Of a DNA stretch of 64,000 nt, positions 43,287-50,796 are shown one piece after another. A program made the translations under genes and the position numbers. Source of the stretch: Planctomycetota bacterium (GTDB lineage: Bacteria; Planctomycetota; UBA1135; GCA-002686595); the NCBI GenBank assembly GCA_947484275.1, contig CANKOY010000004.1, positions 1 through 64,000 on the forward strand, read 5' to 3'. The notes below the pieces were generated by a model, which saw only the letters and a program-made list of their open reading frames with translations, was not told the origin of the DNA and made no database searches. The number at the start of each line of letters is the position of its first letter. Position 1 is the stretch's first letter.

Positions 43287-44345
43287 CTAGCAGTCCGCGG
43301 GCAGGATGCCAGCGTAAGTGTCCCAGCGTCCGCGCGTACGGCACTCCTGAAGCTGCAGCCCAGCCGCAGCCAGGGCCGCCAAGGTGGAAACCCGGAGGTC
43401 CGAGCGGCAGCCGCTGATGGCGAACCAGCCCCCCGGGCGCAGCCGGCGCGCCATTTCAGCCGCGTGGCTCTGGATCAGGTCTGCAAACAGATTCGCGCAG
43501 ACCCCGTCGAAGCCGGTGTCCGCGACTTCGAGGCATTCGAAGCCGCCGACGCGCCAGACGCAACGCTTGGCGACCCCGTTGTCGTGGGCAAGGGTCTCAG
43601 CGTAGGGAATGGCCGCGGAATCGATATCGAAGCCCAGGGTCGCCTCGGCACCGCAAAGGGCAGCGGCCACAGCCAGGATCCCGTTGCCGCAACCGGCGTC
43701 GAGCACGCGGTCACCGGAGCGCGCGCGCTCGCGCACCACGCGCAGACAACCGCGAGTCGAGGGATGGCGCCCGGTTCCGAAGGCGCCACCGGGCTCGAGC
43801 AACAGCCGCTGATCGGTGGCGCGCGGCCTGCCAGCGTAGTCGTGGTGCACGATCGCAAAGCCTGCGACGCGAAAAGGTCTCCAGGTTTTTTTCCAGGAGT
43901 TGGCGTAGTCCTCTGGCGGCAAGGGCAGGAACTTCGCGCTGAGGCCGCGCAGTTCTTCAGCGCCTGTGCTTTCGCACAGCTCGGCCAGACGGCGCTGGAC
44001 CTCGGCGCGCAGCTCGGGGTTGTCGCGAGCCTCGGGCACGAACGTGCGCACGTAGTCGAGGCCAGGAGGGGGCGCATCGCTGGCGAGCGAGGGTCGCCCA
44101 AAGGCGACGCTGGTGCACGGCGAGAGCGCCAGTACATCGGCGATCAACTCGAGCCAGCCCTCGGGGGCCAGCACTCGGATTTCAGTCCAGGCGGGAGGCG
44201 CGGTGCGTTCCAAGCGCGCCACAGTAGGCACTGCGCCGACTGCAGCGCCAGTTCGCAGGCTCGGAATGCGCGCGAGAAGCACTTCACGCTCGGCCCCGGG
44301 GCCGCTGGCCAGCCCCAGGGCGCGCACCCGATCCACGATCCGCAT
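43287..44345 (-). CDS. prmA: Ribosomal protein L11 methyltransferase-like protein
   Basis: A SAM-dependent methyltransferase of the PrmA family, which trimethylates L11. Motifs are FGTGRHPSTRGCLRVV, the SAM loop VLDAGCGNGILAVAAA, FDIDSAAIPYA and CANLFADLIQ, where N plus hydrophobics fits the family's NPP/NILA-like site. The protein (352 residues from ATG 44345) is longer than usual PrmA (about 290-300); the extra N-terminal 50-60 residues may be real or reflect a start further in. A GTG at 44408 is also in frame. It lies between crcB and the sigma gene. Confidence 0.85.
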   Translation of the reverse strand: MRIVDRVRALGLASGPGAEREVLLARIPSLRTGAAVGAVPTVARLERTAPPAWTEIRVLAPEGWLELIADVLALSPCTSVAFGRPSLASDAPPPGLDYVRTFVPEARDNPELRAEVQRRLAELCESTGAEELRGLSAKFLPLPPEDYANSWKKTWRPFRVAGFAIVHHDYAGRPRATDQRLLLEPGGAFGTGRHPSTRGCLRVVRERARSGDRVLDAGCGNGILAVAAALCGAEATLGFDIDSAAIPYAETLAHDNGVAKRCVWRVGGFECLEVADTGFDGVCANLFADLIQSHAAEMARRLRPGGWFAISGCRSDLRVSTLAALAAAGLQLQECRTRGRWDTYAGILPADC

Positions 44346-44476
44346 CCGCCCGGGTCCTGGTGGTAGATCCGCTGCTGCGCTCGATTCAGAACGAGTTCGG
44401 TCCCCCACAGCTAGGTGCGGATCTGGAGTGATGAACTCCTTGATGAAACGGCTTCCGACCCTCCCGGCGATGCTGA

Positions 44477-44845
44477 TCAGCGCGCGGCGCTAAGACCCAG
44501 CCAGGCGGCGGCGATCGAAAGCGACAGGTGCAACAGCGCGTGCAGCGACGCCCTGCCCACGGCGCCCGAGCGCAGGAGCTCCACGCTTTCATTGGAGAAA
44601 GCAGAGAAGGTGGTGAAGGCGCCGAGCAGACCGACGAGCGCAAAGGCGCGCAAGTTCTCACTGCTCTGCGGGCGCGCCGCGAGCAGTGTCGCGACGAAGC
44701 CCGCAGCAAAAGAGCCGATCACGTTGACGATCAGTACGCCCAGGGGAATGCCCGCCGCCACCCAGCGCACGCCGATACTTGTGCAGCCGTGGCGCATCAC
44801 AGCCCCCAGTGCGCCGCCGAGGGCGATCCATGCCACGCGCTCCAT
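44477..44845 (-). CDS. crcB: Fluoride channel CrcB/FluC
   Basis: A 122-residue inner-membrane fluoride channel that lowers cytoplasmic F-. Four hydrophobic helices are visible, with family motifs GGALGAVMRH, NVIGSFAAGFVATLL and the Phe-box region GAFTTFSAFSNE. The ATG at 44845 gives normal length; an in-frame GTG at 44869 would add 8 residues. I looked for a fluoride riboswitch upstream and saw no convincing one. It lies 33 bases after the HupE gene on the same strand. Confidence 0.93.
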   Translation of the reverse strand: MERVAWIALGGALGAVMRHGCTSIGVRWVAAGIPLGVLIVNVIGSFAAGFVATLLAARPQSSENLRAFALVGLLGAFTTFSAFSNESVELLRSGAVGRASLHALLHLSLSIAAAWLGLSAAR

Positions 44846-44878
44846 CGCCGCGCAGCATAGCGAGACCACGGGTTCGGA

Positions 44879-46021
44879 TCAGCCCGCGAAACCGGCCCGC
44901 TGAGCGAACCAAAACAAGCCGGCCAGGATCACGGCGGTCGAGCCAAGAACTCGCAGCCAGCGCGGCGCGAGGAACGCACGCGGGTTGTCTCCCGCCACAC
45001 GCGCCCCAGGCAACAGCACGAACATGAGGCCCAGGGGCATCACGATCGCGAGTTGGCCGCACTCCACGCCCAGGTTGAAGCCGAGTAGTGCGGTGATGCG
45101 CAGGGGCTCGAATGCCAAAGAATCCTGCAGCGCCCCGGCGAAGCCCAAGCCGTGCACCAGGCCGAAGACAAAGGCCTCGATCCAGCGCGCGCTGGGTTGC
45201 TTCGAGATCAAGTTCAGGGCGCCGACGTAGGCGATCGAGAGCGCGATCGCCATCTCCACCAGCTCGGAGCCCACGCTCACCAACTCGAAGGTCGCCAGGG
45301 CCAAAGTCAGCGTGTGCGCCAGCGTGAACGCGGTGACCACCCACAGCACGCTCCAGCCGCGCCGCGCGCAGAGCACGAGGGCCAACAGGAACGCCAAGTG
45401 ATCCCATCCCGCGGCGATGTGCCTCAAACCCTCGCGCCAGTAGTCGCCGAAGACTCCCGGCCGGCGCTCGCCTTCCGTGCGGTAGTGCCAGACCTGTCCC
45501 GAATCCCCCGCGAACAGGTGGCGCGCAGGCAGGTCTCCCTGGAATTCCAGGCGCGCTTCGTCGCGATGGTAGGGATTCTGCTCCAGAAAAATGCGAACGC
45601 GCAAAGTCAGCGCTTCGATGCGCAGCGGCGCGTCGAATTCGAAATTTGCCACCACGCGCGCCTCGCCCACGGCGCTCTCCGCCGCCGGGATCAAGCGCAG
45701 CGCAGTGGCTCGGCCCACCAACGCGCGCGCGTCATCGAAGTCGCGGCCCAGTTCCTGCTCGGTCGCCGCGAAGAGTTGGAATCGATCCAGCAGGTAGGCT
45801 GCAACAAGGCTCTGCCCGGCTGCCAGTTCGCCTGGGTCGATCTCGCCGTCAGCGTTGCTGTCCAGTGCCACGGCCTCGAAGAGCGCCCGTTCCTGGAACT
45901 GCAGTTCCAGCTGCGCGCTCCTGTCGCGGACGACAATCAGGGAGGACGAACGCGAGTCCGGATGGGGTGCGCTACCGGCCGCACCGAAGAGGATCGCAAG
46001 AACTAACAGGAGGTTGGACAC
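44879..46021 (-). CDS. HupE/UreJ-like membrane protein with EF-hand-like domain
   Basis: A 380-residue protein. A signal peptide (VSNLLLVLAILFGAAGSAP) leads to a periplasmic domain of about 180 residues with an EF-hand-like loop (DSNADGEIDPGE, residues 54-65). The C-terminal half has about six helices of HupE/UreJ type: HIAAGWDHLAFLLALVL with the H-x5-DH metal motif, then TAFTLAHTLTLALATF and GFAGAL. HupE/UreJ proteins are nickel/cobalt permeases, although this larger class is not characterised. The GTG at 46021 is the only start that leaves room for the divergent MBOAT gene; the frame itself runs on to 46444. Confidence 0.82.
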   Translation of the reverse strand: MSNLLLVLAILFGAAGSAPHPDSRSSSLIVVRDRSAQLELQFQERALFEAVALDSNADGEIDPGELAAGQSLVAAYLLDRFQLFAATEQELGRDFDDARALVGRATALRLIPAAESAVGEARVVANFEFDAPLRIEALTLRVRIFLEQNPYHRDEARLEFQGDLPARHLFAGDSGQVWHYRTEGERRPGVFGDYWREGLRHIAAGWDHLAFLLALVLCARRGWSVLWVVTAFTLAHTLTLALATFELVSVGSELVEMAIALSIAYVGALNLISKQPSARWIEAFVFGLVHGLGFAGALQDSLAFEPLRITALLGFNLGVECGQLAIVMPLGLMFVLLPGARVAGDNPRAFLAPRWLRVLGSTAVILAGLFWFAQRAGFAG

Positions 46022-46156
46022 TAGCGCCCCAGAGTACGGACGACGATCTCCCTTGGATGCAGCCAAGGGCGAGGAATCTCCGCCAGCGGCGTGAACCGTC
46101 AATTTGCTCCCGAGGCCGGAATGCTGCGGGTCACCGGGTAAGATCCTCAGCCCGCC

Positions 46157-47653
46157 ATGCTGTTCAGTTCGCCCCTGTTCGTGTTCCTGTTCTTGCCGCT
46201 GGTGCTGCTGGCTTACTACGGGCTCGACCCCCGTTTCCGCAACCCGGTGCTGCTCCTGTCGAGCCTGATCTTTTATGCCTGGGGCGAAGTGATCGTGGTC
46301 TGGCTGATGCTCCTGTCCTGCGTCATCAACTGGGCCCTGGGATTGTGGGTCGATCGCGCGCGATCGCGCGGGCAAGGCAGGGGCGTCGTGGCCTTGGCCC
46401 TGTGCTTCAACCTCGGACTCTTGGTGCTGTTCAAGTACGCCCACTGGATCTGGACTTCAGTCAGCGGCCTGCTCCTAGGGCTTGGCTGGATCGACGCGCC
46501 CTGGCCGGTGCTCTCCGCGGTGTTCGAAGCCAGCTCGCTATGGAGCGAGACCCTGACCGAGGACGACGGCACGCTGCGGCTGCCGATCGGCATCTCGTTC
46601 TTCACCTTCCAGGCCTGTTCCTACGTCATCGACATCTATCGGCGCGACGGAGACGTGCAGCGCGGACCGCTGAACTTCGCCTTGTACATCTCGCTGTTCC
46701 CGCAGCTGATCGCCGGTCCCATCGTGCGCTACAAGGATGTCGCGCTGCAGCTCACCTCGCGCATCTCGAGCTGGTCGGGATTTGCATATGGCGCCCGTCG
46801 TTTCGTGCTCGGCCTGGGCAAGAAAATGTTGATCGCCAATGCGGCTGCGGAAGTCGCGGATCGGATCTTCGCACTGGAAGGCGGTCTGTCGACGCCCGTC
46901 GCATGGCTGGGGATCTTCGCCTTCACGATTCAGATCTACTTCGATTTCTCCGGGTACTCCGACATGGCCATCGGCCTGGGCCACATGTTCGGTTTCCGCT
47001 TCCTCGAGAACTTCGACCATCCCTACGTCGCGCGCTCGATCACCGAGTTCTGGCGGCGCTGGCACATCTCGCTCTCGAATTGGTTTCGCGACTATCTGTA
47101 CATCCCCCTGGGTGGCAATCGCTCGGGTTTGGGGCGCACGTATTTCAACCTCGTGCTCGTTTTCTTCCTGTGCGGCCTATGGCACGGCGCCAGCGCGAAT
47201 TTCGTGGTTTGGGGTCTCTTCCACGGGCTGTTCCTGGTGCTCGAGCGCCGTGGGCTTCGAGGTTGGCTCGAGAGGCGATCCGCCTGGGTGCAGCATGGCT
47301 ACCTATTGACCTTGGTCATGGTCGGCTGGGTGTTCTTCCGCGCTGACGACCTGCAACATGCGCTGGGCTACATCGGCGCCATGCTCGGCGCCGGCGCGAA
47401 TTCGGAGCTCTACCCAATCGCGCTCTTCGTCGATCCGCGGATCGTCACCGCGCTGGCCGCTGGCGTGATCGGATCGGTGCCCTGGCTGGCGGCCACGGCG
47501 CGCTGGCACTCACGGCAGGTCGCGGCCGGTCATGGTTTTCGCAGTCTCGCCACGGAAGCACTCGGGCTCGCCCTGGTGGCCCTGGTATTCCTGGCCGCGA
47601 GCCTCGAGCTAGCCGGCAGCTCCTACAACCCGTTCATCTACTTCCGCTTCTGA
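46157..47653 (+). CDS. MBOAT O-acyltransferase (AlgI-like)
   Basis: A 498-residue polytopic membrane protein that moves acyl groups across the inner membrane to an exported polysaccharide. Motifs are SSPLFVFLFLPLVLLAYY at the start, PIGISFFTFQACSYVIDIYR, the conserved WRRWHISLSNWFRDYLYIPL and the catalytic His in CGLWHGASANFVVWG. Length and layout match AlgI/DltB-type enzymes. TAAGAT lies 12 bases before the ATG and may be a -10 element. Its stop codon shares a base with the ATG of the AlgX/AlgJ-like gene (TGATG), so the two work together. Confidence 0.95.
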   Translation: MLFSSPLFVFLFLPLVLLAYYGLDPRFRNPVLLLSSLIFYAWGEVIVVWLMLLSCVINWALGLWVDRARSRGQGRGVVALALCFNLGLLVLFKYAHWIWTSVSGLLLGLGWIDAPWPVLSAVFEASSLWSETLTEDDGTLRLPIGISFFTFQACSYVIDIYRRDGDVQRGPLNFALYISLFPQLIAGPIVRYKDVALQLTSRISSWSGFAYGARRFVLGLGKKMLIANAAAEVADRIFALEGGLSTPVAWLGIFAFTIQIYFDFSGYSDMAIGLGHMFGFRFLENFDHPYVARSITEFWRRWHISLSNWFRDYLYIPLGGNRSGLGRTYFNLVLVFFLCGLWHGASANFVVWGLFHGLFLVLERRGLRGWLERRSAWVQHGYLLTLVMVGWVFFRADDLQHALGYIGAMLGAGANSELYPIALFVDPRIVTALAAGVIGSVPWLAATARWHSRQVAAGHGFRSLATEALGLALVALVFLAASLELAGSSYNPFIYFRF

Positions 47654-49266
47654 TGGAACCCCTGGCGCCCACTCGCGCGCGTGCGCGTCGGTTCTTCGAC
47701 ACGGGAACCGGTATCGTTTTCTTGCTGATACTCGCCGCCCCGACGCTGGACCACTGGGTTCGGCCCGACGAGCGCGAGCGCAGTCCGAATAGACGCGAGT
47801 TGCGCACACCGGCGCCCCTGCCGGATTTCCCCAGGGCCACCGCGGCGGCGCTCGAGTATCCAAAGCAGTTCGAGGCCTGGTTCAACGACAGCATGGGCCT
47901 GCGCGATCAATTGTTGCGCTGGAACAGCATCGTCAAGGTCTTTGGCTTTGGTGTATCGCCCAACCGGAACACCTTTCTCGGACGCGATGGCTGGATGTTC
48001 TACGGCGGCGACAACTCGAAGGAAAACCATCGGGGCGCCCTGCCCAGCACAGAAATCGACCTTCGTCGCTGGGCGGCGATGATCGAGCGGCGCCGCCTGC
48101 TGCTCAAGTCCATCGGAGTCGAGTACCTGTTCGTCATCGCGCCCGACAAGGAGAGCATCTACGCCGACTTCCTGCCCGACGAGATGAAACCAATCGGACC
48201 GCGCAGACTGGAGCAGTTCGTCGTGTACATGCGTACGCTCGCTCCCGCGGTCCAGATCCTGGACCTGTGCGACCCGCTGATCGCCGCCCGCGAGGGAGAT
48301 CGTCCCGACGCCTATCTCTATACGAAGCTCGGCACGCACTGGAATGAACGCGGGGCCCAAGTGGCGCTTCGCGCGATGCTCGAGCGCATGAACGAATTGG
48401 TCGGCGGCTTCGAGCCCCGAGAACTCGATGATTTCGTGCGCACTGAACTGCCGCCTCCCGGCGATTCCATGGCGACCAGCATGTACATCGGCGACTTGTT
48501 GCCGATGTCTATCCACGAGTACGCGCCGCCACAACCGAAGGCAGTAGAGAAGCACACCGGGGGATACACATTCGGGCGTGTGCGCAAGAGCGAACTAGCG
48601 GACTCGACGCGGCCGCGGGTGGTACTGATCCACGACTCCTTTGGACCACAGATCGAAGTGGGCCTGTCGGAGCAATGCTCCTACCTTGAGTGCCAATGGA
48701 ACTGGGCCTTTGACGTCGACGAGGTTCGCCGGATCAGGCCCAAGATCCTGGTGGATCTGTTCGTCGAGCGCACGCTGAACCACGCCGATCCACTTCGCTT
48801 TCGCCCCCTGGACCCCTATCCCTGGGAGCGACGCTTCGCGATGTCTTCCTCCACTCTGGTCGCCGCGGACAAGGACGCCAGCCAGTGGAACCTCCGGGGC
48901 CAGGGTCCAATCGAGCTTCGTCCCGTACACGAACTCGTGCGCCCTCGACTTCCGCTTGTCCTCGGAGCTGCCGAAGGCGTGATCGACCTCGGGACTGTGG
49001 TCCCGGTTCAAGGCCAGGTCCCGGTGCTTCACGCGAGCATCGACAGCCCCCTGGAGACGGAATTGTGGGTTTTCACCCGACTGCCCGGGGAGCTGGGAGT
49101 TCCCTCCCAACCCAAGTTCCTCCACGGGCTCAACAAGGGCCCCAACCTGATCTTCCTGCCCCTCGCCCTGCCGGAATCGGGCGCGCGGGTACTCATTCGC
49201 CCTGGCCGGGACCCGGGGACCTACTACTTGCGCGAGCTGGAAATCCGCTCCGTTTCCCAGCCGTGA
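47653..49266 (+). CDS. AlgX/AlgJ-like polysaccharide O-acetyltransferase
   Basis: A 537-residue protein anchored by an N-terminal helix (TGIVFLLILAAPTLDH, about residues 18-33) with a periplasmic SGNH-hydrolase-like domain. Recognisable AlgX/AlgJ motifs are FNDSMGLRDQLLRWNS, FLGRDGWMFY, VIAPDKESIYADFLP, TKLGTHWNERGA (the D/T-x-HW site) and the Ser nucleophile in VLIHDSFG. Such enzymes accept acetyl from an AlgI partner and place it on an exported polysaccharide, as with alginate or cellulose. The start overlaps the MBOAT stop. No alginate biosynthesis gene is nearby, so the polymer is unknown. The last 110 residues form a separate beta-rich domain. Confidence 0.9.
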   Translation: MEPLAPTRARARRFFDTGTGIVFLLILAAPTLDHWVRPDERERSPNRRELRTPAPLPDFPRATAAALEYPKQFEAWFNDSMGLRDQLLRWNSIVKVFGFGVSPNRNTFLGRDGWMFYGGDNSKENHRGALPSTEIDLRRWAAMIERRRLLLKSIGVEYLFVIAPDKESIYADFLPDEMKPIGPRRLEQFVVYMRTLAPAVQILDLCDPLIAAREGDRPDAYLYTKLGTHWNERGAQVALRAMLERMNELVGGFEPRELDDFVRTELPPPGDSMATSMYIGDLLPMSIHEYAPPQPKAVEKHTGGYTFGRVRKSELADSTRPRVVLIHDSFGPQIEVGLSEQCSYLECQWNWAFDVDEVRRIRPKILVDLFVERTLNHADPLRFRPLDPYPWERRFAMSSSTLVAADKDASQWNLRGQGPIELRPVHELVRPRLPLVLGAAEGVIDLGTVVPVQGQVPVLHASIDSPLETELWVFTRLPGELGVPSQPKFLHGLNKGPNLIFLPLALPESGARVLIRPGRDPGTYYLRELEIRSVSQP

Positions 49267-49320
49267 CCAACCTCCGTCGGAACAACCCAGAGCTGTGCAA
49301 GGAGTTGCGGCCTGGCGCAC

Positions 49321-49944
49321 ATGGGAGGGTCAGGGTCGCTCCCGATGCCTTTGGCTCCAATTCATGAAATGCCGGTCGCTCGTTCCAGGCGGGCAATGCT
49401 GACGCCTGAGGAATTCGCGCGTGAGTTTCAGGCCCGCCGCGGCGTGCTTCTGACCTTGGCAGGGGCGATCCTCGGGCGTCACGAAGAAGCCGAGGACGCG
49501 CTCCAGGATGCCTGCGCCATCGCGCTTTCGAAACTTGGCAGCTTCGAGCCGGGCACCAGCTTCGGCGCTTGGATGGGTCAGATCGTGCGCTACGTGGCCC
49601 TGAATTCCCTGCGGCGCCGCTCCGGCCGCGAGTCGACGACCCGGGACGAGATGGAGGAGCCGGGTGCAGCGGGTGTGCCCGACGAGCCCGCCGATCCGCG
49701 CGCGCTCTTGGAGCTGTCGCGCGATCAGGATCACTTCGACGACGAGGTGGTCGCGGCCCTGGCCGAACTTTCACCGCTGGCGCGCGCTTGCCTGCTGCTG
49801 CGCGCCGTGCAGGACTTGGACTACAGCGAATTGAGCGTGCTGCTCGGAATCCCTGAGGGCACGGCCATGAGCCACGTACACCGGGCGCGCAATGCGTTGC
49901 GCGCAGCACTCCTGGCGCGACAACACCGCGAGGATCGATCATGA
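49321..49944 (+). CDS. ECF-type sigma-70 factor
   Basis: A 207-residue sigma factor. Region 2 contains LLTLAGAILGRHEEAEDALQ and SFGAWMGQIVRYVALNSLRR; region 4 contains ALAELSPLARACLLLRAVQD, LDYSELSVLLGIPEGTAMSH and a recognition helix VHRARNALRAALL. Several in-frame ATGs (49321, 49369, 49396) could serve; the first is used. The stop overlaps the ATG of the next gene (ATGA), a membrane protein in the anti-sigma position. The pair follows the MBOAT/AlgX genes, so envelope modification may be in its regulon (inference). Confidence 0.87.
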   Translation: MGGSGSLPMPLAPIHEMPVARSRRAMLTPEEFAREFQARRGVLLTLAGAILGRHEEAEDALQDACAIALSKLGSFEPGTSFGAWMGQIVRYVALNSLRRRSGRESTTRDEMEEPGAAGVPDEPADPRALLELSRDQDHFDDEVVAALAELSPLARACLLLRAVQDLDYSELSVLLGIPEGTAMSHVHRARNALRAALLARQHREDRS

Positions 49945-50783
49945 GCGAATCAATGGACCCCAAAGGGACGGATCCGAGCCGTCGATCGGCGAACGCGAGT
50001 ACCTACGACCTCTGGTACGACGGACAGCTCGAAGGCAAGGCGCGGGACCACGAGGGCGCGCGCATCGCCTCGCGGCCCGAACTTCGCGCCCGGGCTGAGG
50101 CCGACCGCGCCATTGACGACAGCCTGCGGCGGAGTTTCGGTGCGAGCCCCGGTGCACTTGCGAATGCAGGGGCTTCCACTCCCGTGCTGCTGCGCTCGCG
50201 CGTCCCCTGGGCGCCCTACGCCACCGCCGCGGGCCTTTTGGCCCTGGTGGGCGGCGCCTTCGCGATCAACTGGGAGCGCGGCGATCCCCCTGCCAATGTC
50301 ACGAACGTCGCGCGAGGGATGAATGGACACACCGTCGACGACGTGACATCCACCGCGCGCTCCAGCGTGCGGGCGCAGCCGGCGTCCTACTCACTCGGCG
50401 AGGTGTTCCTCGACGCCTTGGCCTTGGATTTCCAACCGCTCTTGGGTTGCAGCAGCGGAGACGAGTGGAACCAGGATCTGGTGGCGCAACTCGCCCTGGC
50501 ACCCTGCGCACAGGAACAGGGCGTAGTCGTGCTCGGCGAGTGGCTTGATCCGCGCCTAGACGTGGCGAGCATGTACCTGCTGCGCCGCGGCGGCAATCCG
50601 ATCATGCTGGTGGTGCCGCGCTGCGAACAAGACACCGAACTGTGCGTGCCAAAGGACTCTGGCCTCTACGTGCACCGCGGAATGCTCGACGGACGCGCGA
50701 TCTACGAGATCTCGCCCGGCCCCGGAAGCGAAGTGCTCGAATGCGTCGATGCCGACAGCGTCGTGACTCAGCACCAGCTCTGA
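49941..50783 (+). CDS. Putative anti-sigma factor (single membrane helix)
   Basis: A 280-residue protein whose start overlaps the stop of the ECF gene, the classic anti-sigma arrangement. An N-terminal cytoplasmic part of about 85 residues (STYDLWYDGQLEGKARDHEG resembles the N-terminus of many anti-sigma proteins) is followed by one helix (residues 90-109) and an extracytoplasmic domain of about 170 residues with two or more Cys (around LGCSSGDE, PRCEQDTELCVPK). The zinc-binding HxxxCxxC motif of ZAS proteins is absent. I do not recognise the outer domain. It faces the convergent repeat-protein gene, 13 bases away. Confidence 0.7.
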   Translation: MSESMDPKGTDPSRRSANASTYDLWYDGQLEGKARDHEGARIASRPELRARAEADRAIDDSLRRSFGASPGALANAGASTPVLLRSRVPWAPYATAAGLLALVGGAFAINWERGDPPANVTNVARGMNGHTVDDVTSTARSSVRAQPASYSLGEVFLDALALDFQPLLGCSSGDEWNQDLVAQLALAPCAQEQGVVVLGEWLDPRLDVASMYLLRRGGNPIMLVVPRCEQDTELCVPKDSGLYVHRGMLDGRAIYEISPGPGSEVLECVDADSVVTQHQL

Positions 50784-50796
50784 GGGCGCGCGCCCC

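Noticed and set aside
42885-44366. A 493-codon plus-strand open frame antisense to the sigma and PrmA genes
   Set aside because: Both minus-strand genes have catalytic or DNA-binding motifs, and the plus frame has none.
44477-46156. Fluoride riboswitch upstream of crcB
   Set aside because: I looked between HupE and crcB and upstream of HupE and saw no convincing fluoride-aptamer pattern.
45646-47346. A 566-codon plus-strand open frame across HupE and the MBOAT gene
   Set aside because: It runs antisense to HupE and out of frame with the MBOAT gene, which has clear motifs; the product is Arg/Pro-rich without family features.
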